Origin: Paramarasmius palmivorus
Taxonomy: Eukaryota > Basidiomycota > Agaricomycetes > Agaricales > Marasmiaceae
DNA length: 64,000 nucleotides
NCBI GenBank assembly: GCA_037176845.1
Contig: JAYKXP010000072.1
Coordinates: forward strand, 62,001 to 126,000
Reading direction: 5' to 3'
Part shown: positions 35,361 to 47,634 of the stretch, piece after piece
Layout: the number at the start of each line of letters is the position of its first letter
Numbering within the stretch: position 1 is the first letter of the stretch
Made by a program: the position numbers and the translations under genes
The notes under the pieces: model-generated
Database searches by the model: none
What the model saw: only the letters and a program-made list of their open reading frames with translations
What the model was told of the DNA's origin: nothing

Positions 35361-36869
35361 TCAAGAACATGACAGCACGGATTTCCTGCTTCCCGTTTTC
35401 AATGCCAACTCAATTCGATGGTCCTTGAACTTCTCCCTTCTAAGTTGGAACAAAAAAACCTTCATCATCTTGTACCTGAGATGCTCAGGGCAGTCAATGA
35501 TTACTTCCGTCCAAAGCAGTTTACGGGTTCGTTTCAATTGCACCTGCATATATAAACTTCAGTCAGGCGTATAGCAAGCGAACACCACGTACATACCGTA
35601 ACATTCACATCTTCAGATTCCTCGACACTGTAGAATGCTTGTATGCTTGCGTGGAGTATCCTCGCGGCCGACGCGGAAGACAACCAGTGCGTCGCTAAGT
35701 TGGGGTGCTGTGATTTCATTTGCTCCAAAGCTCGTAATAAGCAATCTTTAGCGCGACTTGAACTGCTGTCTGGCTCAAAGAGCGTCTTGTACCACTCTTT
35801 GAGCTTCTCTGTGAGGTCTGAAATGTCCCTACACGAAGATAAGTCCAACCCTCTCACCTAGATTCGACGTAATCCACGTACCGGCTGATGTTCGTAAGCA
35901 ATTCTTCCACTTCGGTACACAAACAATGCCGCTGATCCCATTGCCCGTACGGTACTTGCCTTTGAACCATGCGAGCAATTGACTGGCTTTCGTAATGAAG
36001 CCTCCACGATTGTTGCAGAAACATGCTATCCACCCCAAGATCCATATATCCCACCGGCGGTGCAAAATTCTCCACTGGATCCAGTGGAACTCTCCAGCAA
36101 TATTCATCGTTTATATGCCTAGGGTAGATATGCAAATCGGTGGTTTGAGCGACTACGGAAGTAGCATTGATAGCACCGGGGGATATCATTGACCATCCTC
36201 GAGACTCATATTTGACACAAGCATCTTCAGCCTTTCGTGTTTTGACTTCGAGTTTGAGTGAAGCGCGTTCTATGAATGTCGATTTAGGATAAAGGGAAAT
36301 TGCATGGGTGTATCCGATGAGATTCATTACGACGGCTTCCGAGTCTGAAATGAGCTACTGTGCAACAGAAAAGCAGAGCTTCTTGACGCACTTGAATGAT
36401 AACCCAGTATCACTTCCAACGGACTCGCTTTCGTACCTATTACCTCAATCTTCTGCCCATCTGCACGAATAAACGTAAAAACACCAACCATGCCCTTCAA
36501 ATCGTACAGCTCTGCTCGTGTTCGAGTCAACCCTCGTCCTCTGAGTCTCTGAAACACTGTTTCAATCGCATCCGTCAGGTTCTCTGCCTGAGTAGCACCC
36601 GTACCATCCGCATCAAAGCGAGCAGGTGTATATCGATATCCTGCATCCTCCAAAAACAGCCCAAGGATCGCCACATACTGAATATTGACGTAGAGATCTA
36701 AATCTGATTCGGGATATGCAAAACGCTGAAAAAATGCTAGAGCTGTTGATCCGCCGATAAGAACTCCGAACGTGTATTGGAGGATCCGAAAGCTACGGGT
36801 ATCCTGAGCGTTCAGATAAGGTGAGAGAACATTTTCGACTCTGAATGAGCGCTTGTGGAATGCCTGCAC
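35361..36869 (-). CDS. Nucleotidyltransferase-fold (NTase-like) protein, intact copy
   Basis: Four exons (36869-36392, 36344-35858, 35828-35597, 35543-35361) join in frame to 459 residues. Near residue 38 the sequence LIGGSTALAFFQRFAYPESD continues into LDLYV. The hGGS...DxD pattern is that of Pol-beta-like nucleotidyltransferase folds, seen in many lineage-specific fungal proteins. The middle has IEVIGTKASPLEVILGYHS and MNLIGYTHAISLYPKSTF, and the C-terminal part is helical and charged. The fold assignment is inferred from the short motif; the reaction, if any, is unknown. It is the only open copy among at least six in the window. The upstream flank (36.87-37.2 kb) is the repeat found beside the relics. 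Confidence 0.68.
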
Positions 36870-37878
36870 AGCCGTATGTACCGCTTTATTGACTTTGGAG
36901 TAGCTGATGAGGTCGTTTACGGATAGATCTCGGAGGAGGAAGTTGTGAGTTATCGGAGAACTTGCAAGTGATCAGATCTCCGAGTCAGATTCTGCCTTGG
37001 TTCGAAGAGAAATGTGGGACCCACAGGGCATCTATGCGGCTTGAACTGGATGATGGCAGACTCAACATCATGGTCAGAAGGAATCCATAACACGTGTTGA
37101 GAGCGTGTGCCTCATCCTTCTCAAGATCTCACAGTCACAGACTCACACGCACCTTAGAAGGAATGACAGCTCACGTGGCGGTGATTTGACCAAAGTGCTC
37201 CTCATTTGTCTCTTACACACAATGATGACGAACGTACCCTGTAAAGGTCAGCTCTATACAAATCCAAGAATACCATCCTTCTGAAGATCCTAGACGTCGC
37301 AGTTATCGACAGCTGTCCTCTCGACGTCGATATCATCATAAAATCCAACGACAAGAACTAGTCCCAAGCCACGTACAGTACTCTAAGCTGGGGACTCGAG
37401 TCATAACGCGCCAAAGCAATTCTGTACAAAGTTTAACACGGCGAGCTGCAGGTCATGTCTGAAACGGCGCTTCGCACAATCAATGTTCCCCTGGAAGACG
37501 TTCTTGAGGCTATGCTTGGAAATGCTATCTCTTTATTACAACTTGAATTTGTCCTCGTGGGCTTCGGCTGAAAGGTTCACAACCATAAAGTCTACCCTGC
37601 GTTTTCCCGCGAAAACAGTTGGTGAAGAAATGCCGTCTACCAAGTCGTGTTAAAGCGCTCGAAAAAGGAGCATGTGTGGTTAAAATTAATATGCGTTGCT
37701 GCGTGATAAGTTGATGGGTAAAAAAGAACAAACTACGACAAGTCGAGCGAAGGACTTATAATCAACGTATTGTCATCTACATAAACAACTTTTCCGGTGT
37801 TCCCGGCTCGTTAGTGCTACAACGGCCCTAGGACGAGACTCGGAACACTACAAGCATTTCAAACAAAAAAATGATGCT
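36870..37878. other. NTase upstream flank and spacer
   Basis: 36.9-37.2 kb shares runs with 47.1-47.2 kb (GGCTTGAACTGGATGATGG; CATAACACGTGTT). 37.5-37.8 kb shares GGACTTATAATCAACGTATT and neighbouring runs with 47.78-47.85 kb. No gene was seen. Confidence 0.45.
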
Positions 37879-37974
37879 TGACAACACACTGGGAATTAAA
37901 CCCAGCACCCCCGCAGCTATACGAGTGTCTCGGATATGCTGAGCAGATGTGATAACCAACTATATGATGTACCC
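37879..37974 (-). pseudogene. tRNA-Ala(AGC) relic
   Basis: Full-length similarity to the intact tRNA-Ala, with anticodon AGC kept. The acceptor strand is GGGTACA against TGTGTTG, the D arm has CATATAG instead of GGTGTAG, and an extra insertion enlarges the intron. Unlikely to fold normally. Confidence 0.65.
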
Positions 37975-38004
37975 GTCATCCGAACTGAATAAAACTATGG
38001 AGAG

Positions 38005-38084
38005 GACAGCTCGAACTGGGGACCTTCTGTGTAAAATCCAGGCTTCCGGCTATGTTGGGCGATAACCAACTACGCCATCGAACC
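38005..38084 (-). pseudogene. tRNA-Val relic, 3' acceptor lost
   Basis: The 5' part (GGTTCGATGGCGTAGTTGG, TTATCGC) and the sequence up to GGTCCCCAGTTCGAG match tRNA-Val. The 3' acceptor strand and second half of the T stem are replaced. The anticodon loop is CCAACAT. Confidence 0.7.
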
Positions 38085-38099
38085 AATAACTTTGCTTTC

Positions 38100-39670
38100 A
38101 TTCGGTGGAGAGACAAGCGGGGGTTTCACAATCGACTCTCAGCCATTCGTGAAGAACGAGTGAGGAGAGTGGGTATTGGGCGTAGGCTAGGTCATTGTTG
38201 GGTATTATACGTTGAGAGAAGAAAAGTTATAACGCACCAAGATCGCCCAATTGATACCCAAAAACTCCTTGGATACCCCGATCAAAGACCCCCGCCCAAC
38301 TGCCTGTGAAGACAGGCGTTGCGTCATTCAACCCGACGGTGGATGGGACCATGCATGCGCTCAACCTGTCGCGAGGTCGGAGGAAAGAGGGACAGAGGCG
38401 CAACTTGAATGAGAGCTACTCAAAGCAACCAACCCTACCCAAACATCGGTCAAATACCCCAGCCTGGTGCTCGTAGAAGGGGAGTACCATCCAGCCCGAC
38501 CGCGGAGAAGAATGTGAGCAACTATGGGTACGCGGAAGCGAAGAAATGAGGATGCGGTGGGCGCAACTTCAGGAAAAGCTACCGAGAGCAAGCAAAACGT
38601 CATTTAGGGACCCCAGCCTGGCTCGTGATGATTTGGAGGGTGTAGCGCCATTCGTCTCGCCGGTGAAGGGGAGCGCGAGGCACTCTGGGTGCGTAGGAGT
38701 CGAAGTTGAGGCGGGTGTGGTGATAGTAGCGGTCGGAAGGATATATGGCAAAATAAAGTGAAGAACGGGAACGGTTGAGGGCTATAGGGAAGGTCAGATC
38801 ATCAGCTTCAGGACAGGAGGACCGCAAATGGCAATGGTTGACGCACCCAGATGCCCAGAAACACAAATCAGCCAAAGAGTACCCTTCCTTCCTAGCGTGT
38901 CGGATGGCGAGCCGGCAGTCTTGATAATGCAGCGTGTCATAGCTTCGGCAGAGGTAGGTGCACCCACGGCCTGGGCGTAGAGATGGTAAGAGTTTGTAGG
39001 CGGGTGAAAGATGTACATGACAGCAAATTTATTCCTGATCCATCCTACGCACTGGTATAGAACAGGGCAAAAGTTCTCCACGAGGTGCATTTATATCATC
39101 TACCTGAGTGTACCAGGGTCGCTTATGGGCAAGACTGAGGCTGGAAACCAGATGTAGTCGCGTTGGAGCTCGAGAAAGGTTGACATCTGTTGAGGTCTAA
39201 AAAGACAGTCTCTGAAGCTTTGCTGGCGCTATAGTCTATTATTTTACCTCCTCTTTCATTTAAACAGAGTTTAGAGCACTCACTGTGGATGAACGACGAG
39301 GGTTGAGCTTGTTGACGATGGACGCGAACGATGAGGAGAGGTGTGACGCGTTATTGTCACTCGTCACTCCCTTGACGTCGCATGACGTAACGCGCTTCCC
39401 ACACAACGCTCACTCTCTTTAAATTTCATGCTTTCTGTGGAATATCCTTCAATACGATCAAGGATCCTACGAATTATGCATGGATCTGGGATGAACCCAT
39501 CGAGAGCTGGTGGAATAAGGCAAATGAAGTACGACGTGTTACGGGTTCTCCAATAATTAAGATAAATAGTGACAATAACTAGGTAGCTCTGGCTAGAACT
39601 TTCCACAACATCTCGGCTCAACCCTTCCAGTGTGTCAAACACGTTACACTCAAATGGATCCCTATCCGAA
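38100..39670 (-). repeat. Degenerate block RB4
   Basis: Fourth RB copy. YQCVGWIRNKFAVMYIFHPP is at about 38992-39062 and a frame-shifted FASIVNKLNPRRSST is at about 39282-39331 before GTGAGT. Two or more copies of the AAAGACCCCAGCCTGG-like subrepeat are near 38450 and 38600. The 5' end contains MFDSLEGLSRDVVESSSQSY, alike at 12.1 and 31.06 kb. Confidence 0.5.
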
Positions 39671-39887
39671 GATCAGGACTTGTCTGACATACCTTGTCTT
39701 ACGACTTCTGGCGTCGGCATTCACGAAACAGAATGATCCACGCCTTAGATTTCAACAAGAGATACCGATATCAGGCGCATTCTTCCACACGGCCTTCGAT
39801 GTTTAACATCCTTCGTTTTGGCTCCCGAACTTGGCATACGAAGCCTCTCTAAACAGAAAACCCCCTGATACACTCTTGTTCACACTT

Positions 39888-40175
39888 CACAACGGATATC
39901 ACAACACTCAAACTTAGTACCATTGGAATAGCCTTCTCTGTATTCTTTGTCAATACTGGATTTTCCGAACGGCCCAAGATGAGAGGGCTGAACACTAGGG
40001 ATATTTTCCGACTTAATTTCCGACAACTCCTTCTCATTAGGTGTTGAATACCTTCTCCGTAATCAATGGCAAGTCGGCGACCTCACCGTCTTTGCTTGGA
40101 TCAAACACTACGATCCAATATACTGTATTCCCGGCTGCTTCGGCGAAACCATGCTAATCACCACTAGTCTACAAA
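39888..40175 (+). pseudogene. P450-5, 5' stub of a P450-4-like gene
   Basis: It aligns with P450-4 exon 1 and the start of exon 2: the ITTLKLSTIGIAFSVF equivalent, FPNGPR-like, then GVEYLLRNQWQVGDLT, ending near ETMLITT. The upstream region also matches that of P450-4. Stops are present and similarity ends abruptly at about 40171, so it is a truncated duplicate. Confidence 0.75.
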
Positions 40176-40374
40176 GTCGAGATGAACCGTTTACTATGCA
40201 AAAAGTGGACATATCAAGGTGTTGCAGTGGGCGAGCCTTCCAATCCCACAACCTCGCGTGTTTGGCCCCCTGCTCATTAGAGTGCAAACCATGGAGGTTG
40301 ATTCGTTTACCAAGTACCAAGTCCATCTATGAACGACAGACGGCACAGAAACACGTAGTGAATTATGGCAGCAT

Positions 40375-40453
40375 GGTGCTATAGTTTAGTGGTCATCACT
40401 TGGGATTTTGATACAGCTGTTGAATATTGACTTCCCGAAACCCTGGTATCACC
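40375..40453 (+). pseudogene. tRNA-Gln(TTG)-like relic with collapsed T arm
   Basis: GGTGCTA at the start can pair with TATCACC at the end with one mismatch. The D arm GTTTAGTGGTCATCAC is standard for fungal tRNA-Gln/Glu. The stem TGGGA/TCCCG encloses TTTTGA, giving TTG, with an intron-like insert. The T loop and second T-stem strand are missing (CCTGG runs straight into TATCACC). Confidence 0.4.
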
Positions 40454-42382
40454 TCTGTAGAGGCAGTGTAATGGACCTATCTTTTTACGGTATATCTTGA
40501 TATCTTATCAATATGGTACCATATCACGCGCCTTTCTTTACTTTTATTTAGCGTTCCGAACTTATCTACTACCATCGTACTCATAGGATAGCATCATAGA
40601 AAAAGGTACGGTCTGGTCGAGAGTCGGGACGTCGCGTTACAGGGACCACATTTTAGTTATGGTCTGGTTATCACAGGATGCTGTTTTTGGATGGGAAGCT
40701 CGGTGGTGATTATGCCAGGTCTAATCCCAGGTACATGATCGATACGAATACATGAATGCAAAGATCGGGCATAATGATGTTCCAAACGACAAGAAGAAGG
40801 CTTGTTAAGGGTGCGTTCAACCATCCAGGTCTGTTATAGTTCGTGATGAGACAGCTTGTACCATCACTCAACTCCGGCGTTCCTCTTACACTACCACGCA
40901 CTCATCGTATGATACTGTTACATATTATACCATTGACCGCTGCTTTGATCTCGGTGACTGCCGATCTCGAATCTCACTGGTCTTCTCTTGACTCTGTTGA
41001 CATCGATTTTATCGCTTGTCCGCTATCTACACTCGTAACTTTGATTTGACTTAGGTTTTCTGTCCAAGTGAGCTCAGGCTATGCGGTATCTTGACTATAT
41101 ATCTGGACATCTGAGAAGAAAATGGATAAACTCCGTCCTGAACACTCTTGTCAGGCGATACCAGTCCTGCTGAGAATGCGACATGTGCTTGAACACGGCC
41201 TCCCTTTCCACTTGGTGCCTCGGAACAGATCATTCATACTTCTCTTCCACTACACCCCGACAATTTCCTCCACATCGAGCAGAGATCCGGGCGTATCGGG
41301 TAAAGGAGTATTATCATACTCGGGCCGACGGAAAGTGTGGTCACCATGACGAACGCGCGGCGACGATTTGATCGGAGTTAGCTTGACAGGGTTAAAGATG
41401 AAGTTACCATGACACTATGGAAGGGAGGCCATGACATGACAGTGAATCGACATGAACTTGACGGTGGTGGTCCGGGATTCACGCATCTCCTCTCCGATGA
41501 CCTCTAAGGTCGAAAGATAAACTGTCCTCTAAGCCCAATGTTCCCCAACAACGCTGCCCTCGCCACCATCGTTGTTTTACATTCAACAGAGCCTCCTCAA
41601 GATTGCCATTTGCGACAGGACTTTTCGAGATCGTGTTTGGGAACAGCAATCGCCACCTTCAAATCAAGGAACTCGTGATGACCGAAGTGATAAAAATCAG
41701 CAGCGATCGCGGGAAACTCATGCATACAATTGAAGAATGTCTAGTGTTCTATTGTTTCTCTGCGCTCCCCCTTTTCTTTGGGATGTCACAAGTGTTTGTG
41801 AATGGTCACTTCATGCACACTGCATTCATGTCGACCAATATCGCTGAATTTAAGGGTGATGCATAACTATCGAAACTACAAAACTGTATCAGAGTCAAGC
41901 TACAAACTTAACGGATCTTCTGATCTATCAGCTACGTCATGCAATTCAACGTATGAGCGCGTTTTACATGTTTTATTGCTGGGCTTATTTTGATGGTCAT
42001 TTTGGGGCCTACAGCAGGATCATATCGACCAACTCAATCCCCCTAGTGCCCGTTGGTTTAAGTCAGTTAGACGCTAGCGTAACATCCCCTTGCAGTGGAC
42101 CACTTTCTAGGTATTTTCTACCATCCAAGCACTATGCAAATCCTGCAGCCCAGCGGCGGTGGTAGATCCACTATCGGAAGAAAGGGGCCTTTGTGCTTCT
42201 TATTTAATGAATTATGAGTGAATTGGAAGTTTGATATGCATGGTGTTCTCCGAGAGTATATCTGATATTTTTTATGTTGTATTGATTCTCGTACTCCAAG
42301 CTGCTGAAACCCTGTTACAGCATAAAATATTTAGTGACGTCCACAAGAACATGTTTGTCCTAGGCATATGGCAAAATTGTTT
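40454..42382. other. Single-copy spacer without a recognised gene
   Basis: Frames at 40843-41049, 41122-41371 and 41603-41866 (+) show no known domain. The last (EECLVFYCFSALPLFFGMSQ) has a hydrophobic run but no exon support. No module repeat was detected, so this appears to be the original single-copy sequence. Confidence 0.4.
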
Positions 42383-43087
42383 CTATAATAATCGTTTTGT
42401 CAGCATATAGAGAAAGCTATATGAGGGTACAGACCTTGTCTGGGAATCCCACGAAATATCACGTTCATCTAACCACGGAAAAGAATGCGTTGAAGGTTTG
42501 GATGAAAAAAGGTATTCACTTTGCACATATGAGCGCACTGGGACTATCGGGGTACATCCTAATTGGGATATAGTCGTCATCGGAGGGAGATGCGAATTCC
42601 ACTCGGGCAGCTCCTGATGGGATTCGTTCCGGCTCCCCGTTTGCTGCTGCATAACCATGGTGCCTTCATAGCTGTATCCCACGGCAGCAGTGAGGCGATT
42701 GGCGTGTGTATATTGTAAACGTGGGTCTTCATCTGGTTGGATAACGGTGGAAGGAAGTGATGGGCAGTGAGTGGCCTGATTATCACCACCTCTGGACTGT
42801 GATGATAATTGAATCGGACTCAACCCTAGCGAGGATAGAGGAGGCTGGGGAAGAGTCATTTGTGATGCATTGCGCCTACGGCGTGACGGAGGAAGAGAGT
42901 TGGCGGGAAGGTATTCACAATGGATCCTTTTGAGGTAACATCGCGTGCAGGCTTCAGAGTCATCTGTAACACCTCGATTATGACGAGGTTTACACTTGGT
43001 CTTTTGACGACGACAGTTGGTACATGCTCTAATAGCGCGATGACCAACACGCCGCTGAGAGAGACCTGTTTCTCCGAGTCTTGCCAT
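42383..43087 (-). CDS. Zn2Cys6 fungal transcription factor (short)
   Basis: A single frame of 234 codons starts MARLGETGLSQRRVGHRAIR. It contains the binuclear zinc cluster C-x2-C-x6-C ... C-x2-C-x6-C (ACTNCRRQKTKCKP, then ACTRCYLKRIHCEY) at residues about 21-59. Nuclear, sequence-specific DNA binding is expected for the family. A basic RRRR stretch follows the cluster, then a Pro/Ser/Gln-rich region (LPQPPLSSLGLSPIQLSSQS). The spacing between the second and third cysteine pairs is long (16 residues). No middle-homology domain is visible, so the protein is short. A downstream exon could be missing from the model. It is the only regulator recognised in the window, but a link to the P450/MFS genes is inference. 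Confidence 0.75.
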   Translation of the reverse strand: MARLGETGLSQRRVGHRAIRACTNCRRQKTKCKPRHNRGVTDDSEACTRCYLKRIHCEYLPANSLPPSRRRRNASQMTLPQPPLSSLGLSPIQLSSQSRGGDNQATHCPSLPSTVIQPDEDPRLQYTHANRLTAAVGYSYEGTMVMQQQTGSRNESHQELPEWNSHLPPMTTISQLGCTPIVPVRSYVQSEYLFSSKPSTHSFPWLDERDISWDSQTRSVPSYSFLYMLTKRLL

Positions 43088-46000
43088 TTTTGCGATCTGC
43101 AGTTCGCGCAGCTATGAGCTTATATGATGCCCCTCAAGTGGGTACGTATTGACATCAAGAGAGAACGGCAAATGTAATACACACCGCTGTTTCCTTGCAT
43201 GAGATCGGGTGTATTAATCAGCTTGAATTGAAACTGTCGGAGCCTTACTGGGTCTTACTCCGCAAGGCACAAGATATTTACAACTACACCGACCATCGGG
43301 TTTAGACCAGCTTTCGTAGGCAAGATTAATTGCATCCGGAGCGAGCCCAATACAATAGTATCGTACTCACCCTCCCGCCTCCCGCCTCCACCGCCGATCC
43401 CGTAAGCGAGAGGTACAAAACAAGGATCTTCCCTTTACGTTATCTAGTATAAATCATGCGAACAGTCAACTTCGTCTTATTCCATCGCTTTGCCATGCTA
43501 TGACAACCACATTATAAAAGGATCAATCAAATGCTGTACTGCAGACACTGGGAAAACGGAAAAGATTCCACTCAGGGGAATGAAAAAAAAAAAGAAATGG
43601 AATAGGATAGCTAATAACTTGAACTCAACTTCTTGAGTGGTATTATATTTTTCGGCTGAGGAAACTTCCTGAAAGGTGGAGGATCACAGCTCTTTTCACT
43701 GCTATACATTTGATTTACACCATATAGGCGCAGAACTCCTCCGAGCAGGACCACGAAAGCACCGCCACCGTAAACAGCGGCGTCATAAACGATCCCATCT
43801 CCGTCAGATGTCAATTCCGATTTGTCGACGTCACGAGGACATCTTATTTCTCGCTATGATCTTATCTATCATGCAGGATTTACATACCCTTTCCTTCCAA
43901 AGAAGAGAAACACAGTTCCTGTGATGTCGTTGGCCATCGACACTTCACAGTTGACTTGGGAGTGTTTGATGGGCTGAAGCCAGTGATGTGCAGAGTAGGA
44001 ATCATCTTCGTAAGCGAAAAATAGTCTCCACGCAACGATGAAATATCAAGCATTGTCTCGTAGAGGATAGTGTAAGTGGTATTTGATTAATGGAAAAGGA
44101 ATAATCGAGTAACATCAAGTAACCTAAGTAACGTCACTCAAAAAGATCACTTGTACAACCTTGGGACAACCCTTTTCACTGGGGTGGCAAAGAACGAGGT
44201 AGATTAGGACGAGCTCGCTGATGCTATAGTTCTGAATGGCTATGAGGAAAATCCATTCAAATTAGATGAGAGGAAGAGGGGAGATGGAAGATGTCACTGA
44301 ACCATACGAGACACGGCTGGCAAAATACTGAATAGATCAGGATAAATTTGCCGGAAGGGCGTAAGTTTTACCGAGATGACATGTGATGTATGGGTTATGC
44401 GGCGGGATGTTGCAATGCAATTAAATCCTGGCTGAGAACGATGTGATTAGTTCAGCATCATGACTGTTGGAAAGAAGCAAACGACCCATTAACCTGGATC
44501 TAAATACCTCCCCTCTCAATACACCTACAATGCCCCTACACTTTTGCCCGTCAACAGCTCTGTCACCCATACCAGATCCATGGAGAGAAAGAAACTCCCC
44601 AAGAGTAAGCGAAAATGACATGAGAGTTCCAAGTTTAAACTCCTCAGTCTGCTGTAGGGTGGGTGTATGTGAAAACCACCAATGTGCTGCTGTGGCTAGC
44701 GTAACAAAGGGTTTTGGATTCGGTTGAACTCGGAGGAGGTTGCAGCTGATTGCGATGTGACAAAGATCGATAGACCCAAGATTGCGCGGAATCAGGTTGC
44801 TGCATGAAATATTTGGGGATCAATACGGAGTTCCCAGGTGACAATAGTCATCATTGGAACGAAGCAATAATCGACATACCTGCTCCTATTCAATTTCAAC
44901 TCGTATCAGAAATCCAAGCCACATCTGTTCAAGGTTGATAACGGTATAACTCCTCTGAGTTCAACGGAACCCTTGAACCTATCTTGGTGACTCTATGTGG
45001 GGATCTTGATGGTATGACCTTCTATACGAGTGAATGGTTCGTGGAATAGTCGGTTGCAACAGGTATAGGCTCGACAATATTAGCTGAGTTTGGATGATCG
45101 TATCGAGGAAGACAAGAGGTCTGAGGCAGGAACAGACAGAGGTACACAAGCAGGGAAAATATACGTAAGATTACTCGAATCACTGTCGTCTGTCAGTATT
45201 TGGATGGCGATTCCCGCTATCCCTGTAGGGTAATGGGGTTTGTGACGTTGGAATGCACTTGTTTCTTCCCGACTATTCGTCTAGCTCAATTTACCATGTA
45301 ACCGTTTTGTTTATCCGTCGATATTTTTATCTTGTTCAGTATACCCTACAATACTTTAGGCGTTCCTATGTTCAGGGCATTTGTCTATGCACGGCCCCCA
45401 GGTCTCCATCTTACACTTTGTTGTTTTCTTCTGCGTACTGTTTGCTGACCTGAGATCATGCCGCTAGTTTATATCGGATCTGTGAAAGAAGGGTCGTTAC
45501 CCCACCGTCTCAACACGCTCCATGACGCTCAAGGTTTCAAGGGTTTTGAACGTAGCATTGATATTACCACCGGTCAAGTGATATCCATAAGCTGCTCGCC
45601 GCGAAGCAATGAATGGAATGAAACACTTACCGTGACCATTCCGAGTCAACGTGACCACTCAACGCCGCTCATGTGAGAGTCGAATGGTCCGATACGCCAA
45701 TGGAGAAAATACGAAGTAGGCAAGATGCAGGTGAGGTGTAGCTACGGCCGAGACGGCTTTATTAGTCAAGGACGTAGGTATATATGTAGTCTCCACAATC
45801 GTTACATGCGTTGTCAACAATCGCATGTGTGATGGTGTTCGTATAGCACCTTAGTTGGCGGCTGGTAATCGAGTACTCCCTCAATGATGGCACTGTCTCT
45901 CGGCATACTAATTCGTTAAAATGAACAATCCGCACAAGTGGGAGTGTAAAATTCAGTCCTGGAGAAATCATTATGACTCAATGCTGATCAATTTTGCAGT

Positions 46001-46550
46001 GGTCGTAGGCTGCGAAGAAGATTATGTCTGTAGGTAGGTTGCAGTCAGCGATAGAGTGAGAACATACTGACTTGATGGATGAGGAATCGAGATAAGAGAA
46101 ACATCGACTTCGAGTCCTGGTTACAATCATTTCTTGCATCTCCGACTCGGGGATCATCATTGTGGTATACCGTTTACACCGCATCCACGGCGTGTTAGTG
46201 CCGTGAATACATCCAGAAAGCTCACCAAAGCACCCCTGAATTACCATCATATTGAAAAACTTTGGGGTTGTACTAAGGAGCTGTGATTATAATTTATCAT
46301 GCTCATTGTAGGCGCCATGTATCTGGATAAACTTTATTTGAAAGTCCCACAATGAATAGCGTTGGATACGCACTCACAGGTGCTTACATCGTGAGTATCG
46401 TCCGACCTAATTTCTGCAAACCCGTCCAGTTTCCACCATCTATCTCGTAGGAATCAGATACATATCAGGCTTATCTCTGAGAAGAATGTTCCTACTTTCT
46501 GTAGCGGGACATGGTAGCTGCCAAATAGAAGAGAAGTTGAGGTAGGGGCA
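43088..46550. other. Single-copy region, only weak ORFs
   Basis: A minus frame at 43611-43814 encodes a short peptide with a likely transmembrane run (AAVYGGGAFVVLLGGVLRLY). A possible upstream exon begins MANDITGTVFLFFGRK at about 43938. Other frames (44421-44844, 45253-45676, 45978-46250) carry no known domain. The C/T-rich run near 43370-43400 could belong to a promoter. I cannot support a gene model. Confidence 0.35.
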
Positions 46551-46757
46551 GCGTCACAAAGGGTGAGAGTCGTGATCCGGAAACCACGCATCTATTCTGC
46601 GATAATAGAGCATATCTGCAACCTCATTTTTGATAATCACGACGGGAAGCTTGAGCGATTTCTGGCGCGAAAATCGCTCAAAATAGCACGTGCAGTTCGA
46701 AATTTTGCGTTTGCAGATATGGTCTAATTCACGACTTCAAAAGTCAGCATGTGACGC
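46551..46757. mobile_element. Foldback / MITE-like element (about 205 bp)
   Basis: Nested inverted repeats share one centre. GCGTCACA stands at both ends. AGTCGTGA (46568-46575) pairs with TCACGACT (46729-46736). CATATCTGCAA (46611-46621) pairs with TTGCAGATATG (46711-46721). TTGAGCGATTT (46651-46661) pairs with AAATCGCTCAA (46671-46681). The whole could fold into one long hairpin. There is no ORF. Confidence 0.6.
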
Positions 46758-46859
46758 CTTGTAAGGTGGCCGCCACAAAGGATGAACGGCGTTATTGCGT
46801 TAAGAAACACGCGTAGTTTTGATCTGCAAATAGGTTTTTGATCGGAAAAGTGTTCTCAA

Positions 46860-47230
46860 CAAGGCCTCTATCTCGTCCGTCAAGATCTCTGCTTGTGTAG
46901 TGCCCATAGCATTCGCGTCGAAGCAGGGAGGTTTATATCAATGGCTCACCTACTTCAAGAATAGTCCAAGAAGCGCCATATATCGAGGATTGACGAGGTC
47001 TAAATTCAACCTCGGAACACGCAAAAGGCGCTGAAAAATTGCAAGAGCTGTCGATCCACCAATGTATATCCTGAGCGTTCAGTAAAGGTGAAAGACCTTT
47101 TGTGAGAAGCAATTAGCTCTCCTCTTGATTCGAAGGAAGATATGGGTCCCACATGGCCTGAACTGGATGATGGAACATTCGACATCACGGTCAGAAGGAA
47201 TCCGTCAAACGTGTTACAGTTCACGTGGGG
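46860..47230 (-). pseudogene. NTase-like gene relic 5
   Basis: The minus strand contains a QLLQFFSAFCVFRG-like piece matching the ALAFFQRFAYP region, with flanking TCAGCGCTTTT and CTCAGGATATAC runs shared with the intact gene. The core GGS...DLDLY is not preserved. The upstream flank (47.1-47.24 kb) matches the flank of the intact copy. Confidence 0.5.
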
Positions 47231-47634
47231 TTGATTCGGTCAAGAAAGTTATTCTCCTTTGCCCACAACAGCGAACGTACATCGCGAAGATCATTCTATA
47301 CCATCCTGCCCTCGATCAAACTTGGCTGAAAGTGAGCCCGAGACTCGACTGAAAGGTATAAAACGAGGATGCCAGCTAAAACTAGCGCTGCTTTTTATCC
47401 GAGAGAATTAATTCAACAAAACACGTCGATCAATTGAATTGATTGAGATAGAGCGGTCGAAGAAGCAGCATGTGTGTGCGTGATAGGAACAGACCGAATA
47501 TGCGGCTTAAAGCATTGACGTGAGGATGAAGAAATGCAACTCCAACAGCCGCGGCGAGATGGATTAGCGCTGAAAATTGTCCTTATGTATGTAGCCTCAC
47601 AGTTAGCAAAAACGACACATTACAAAGTGGGCAT

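Noticed and set aside
39765..39785. ATCAGG at the empty site as an excision footprint of the TIR element
   Set aside because: The same bases align with the flank outside the filled element (ATCTCAG), so the site looks never occupied.
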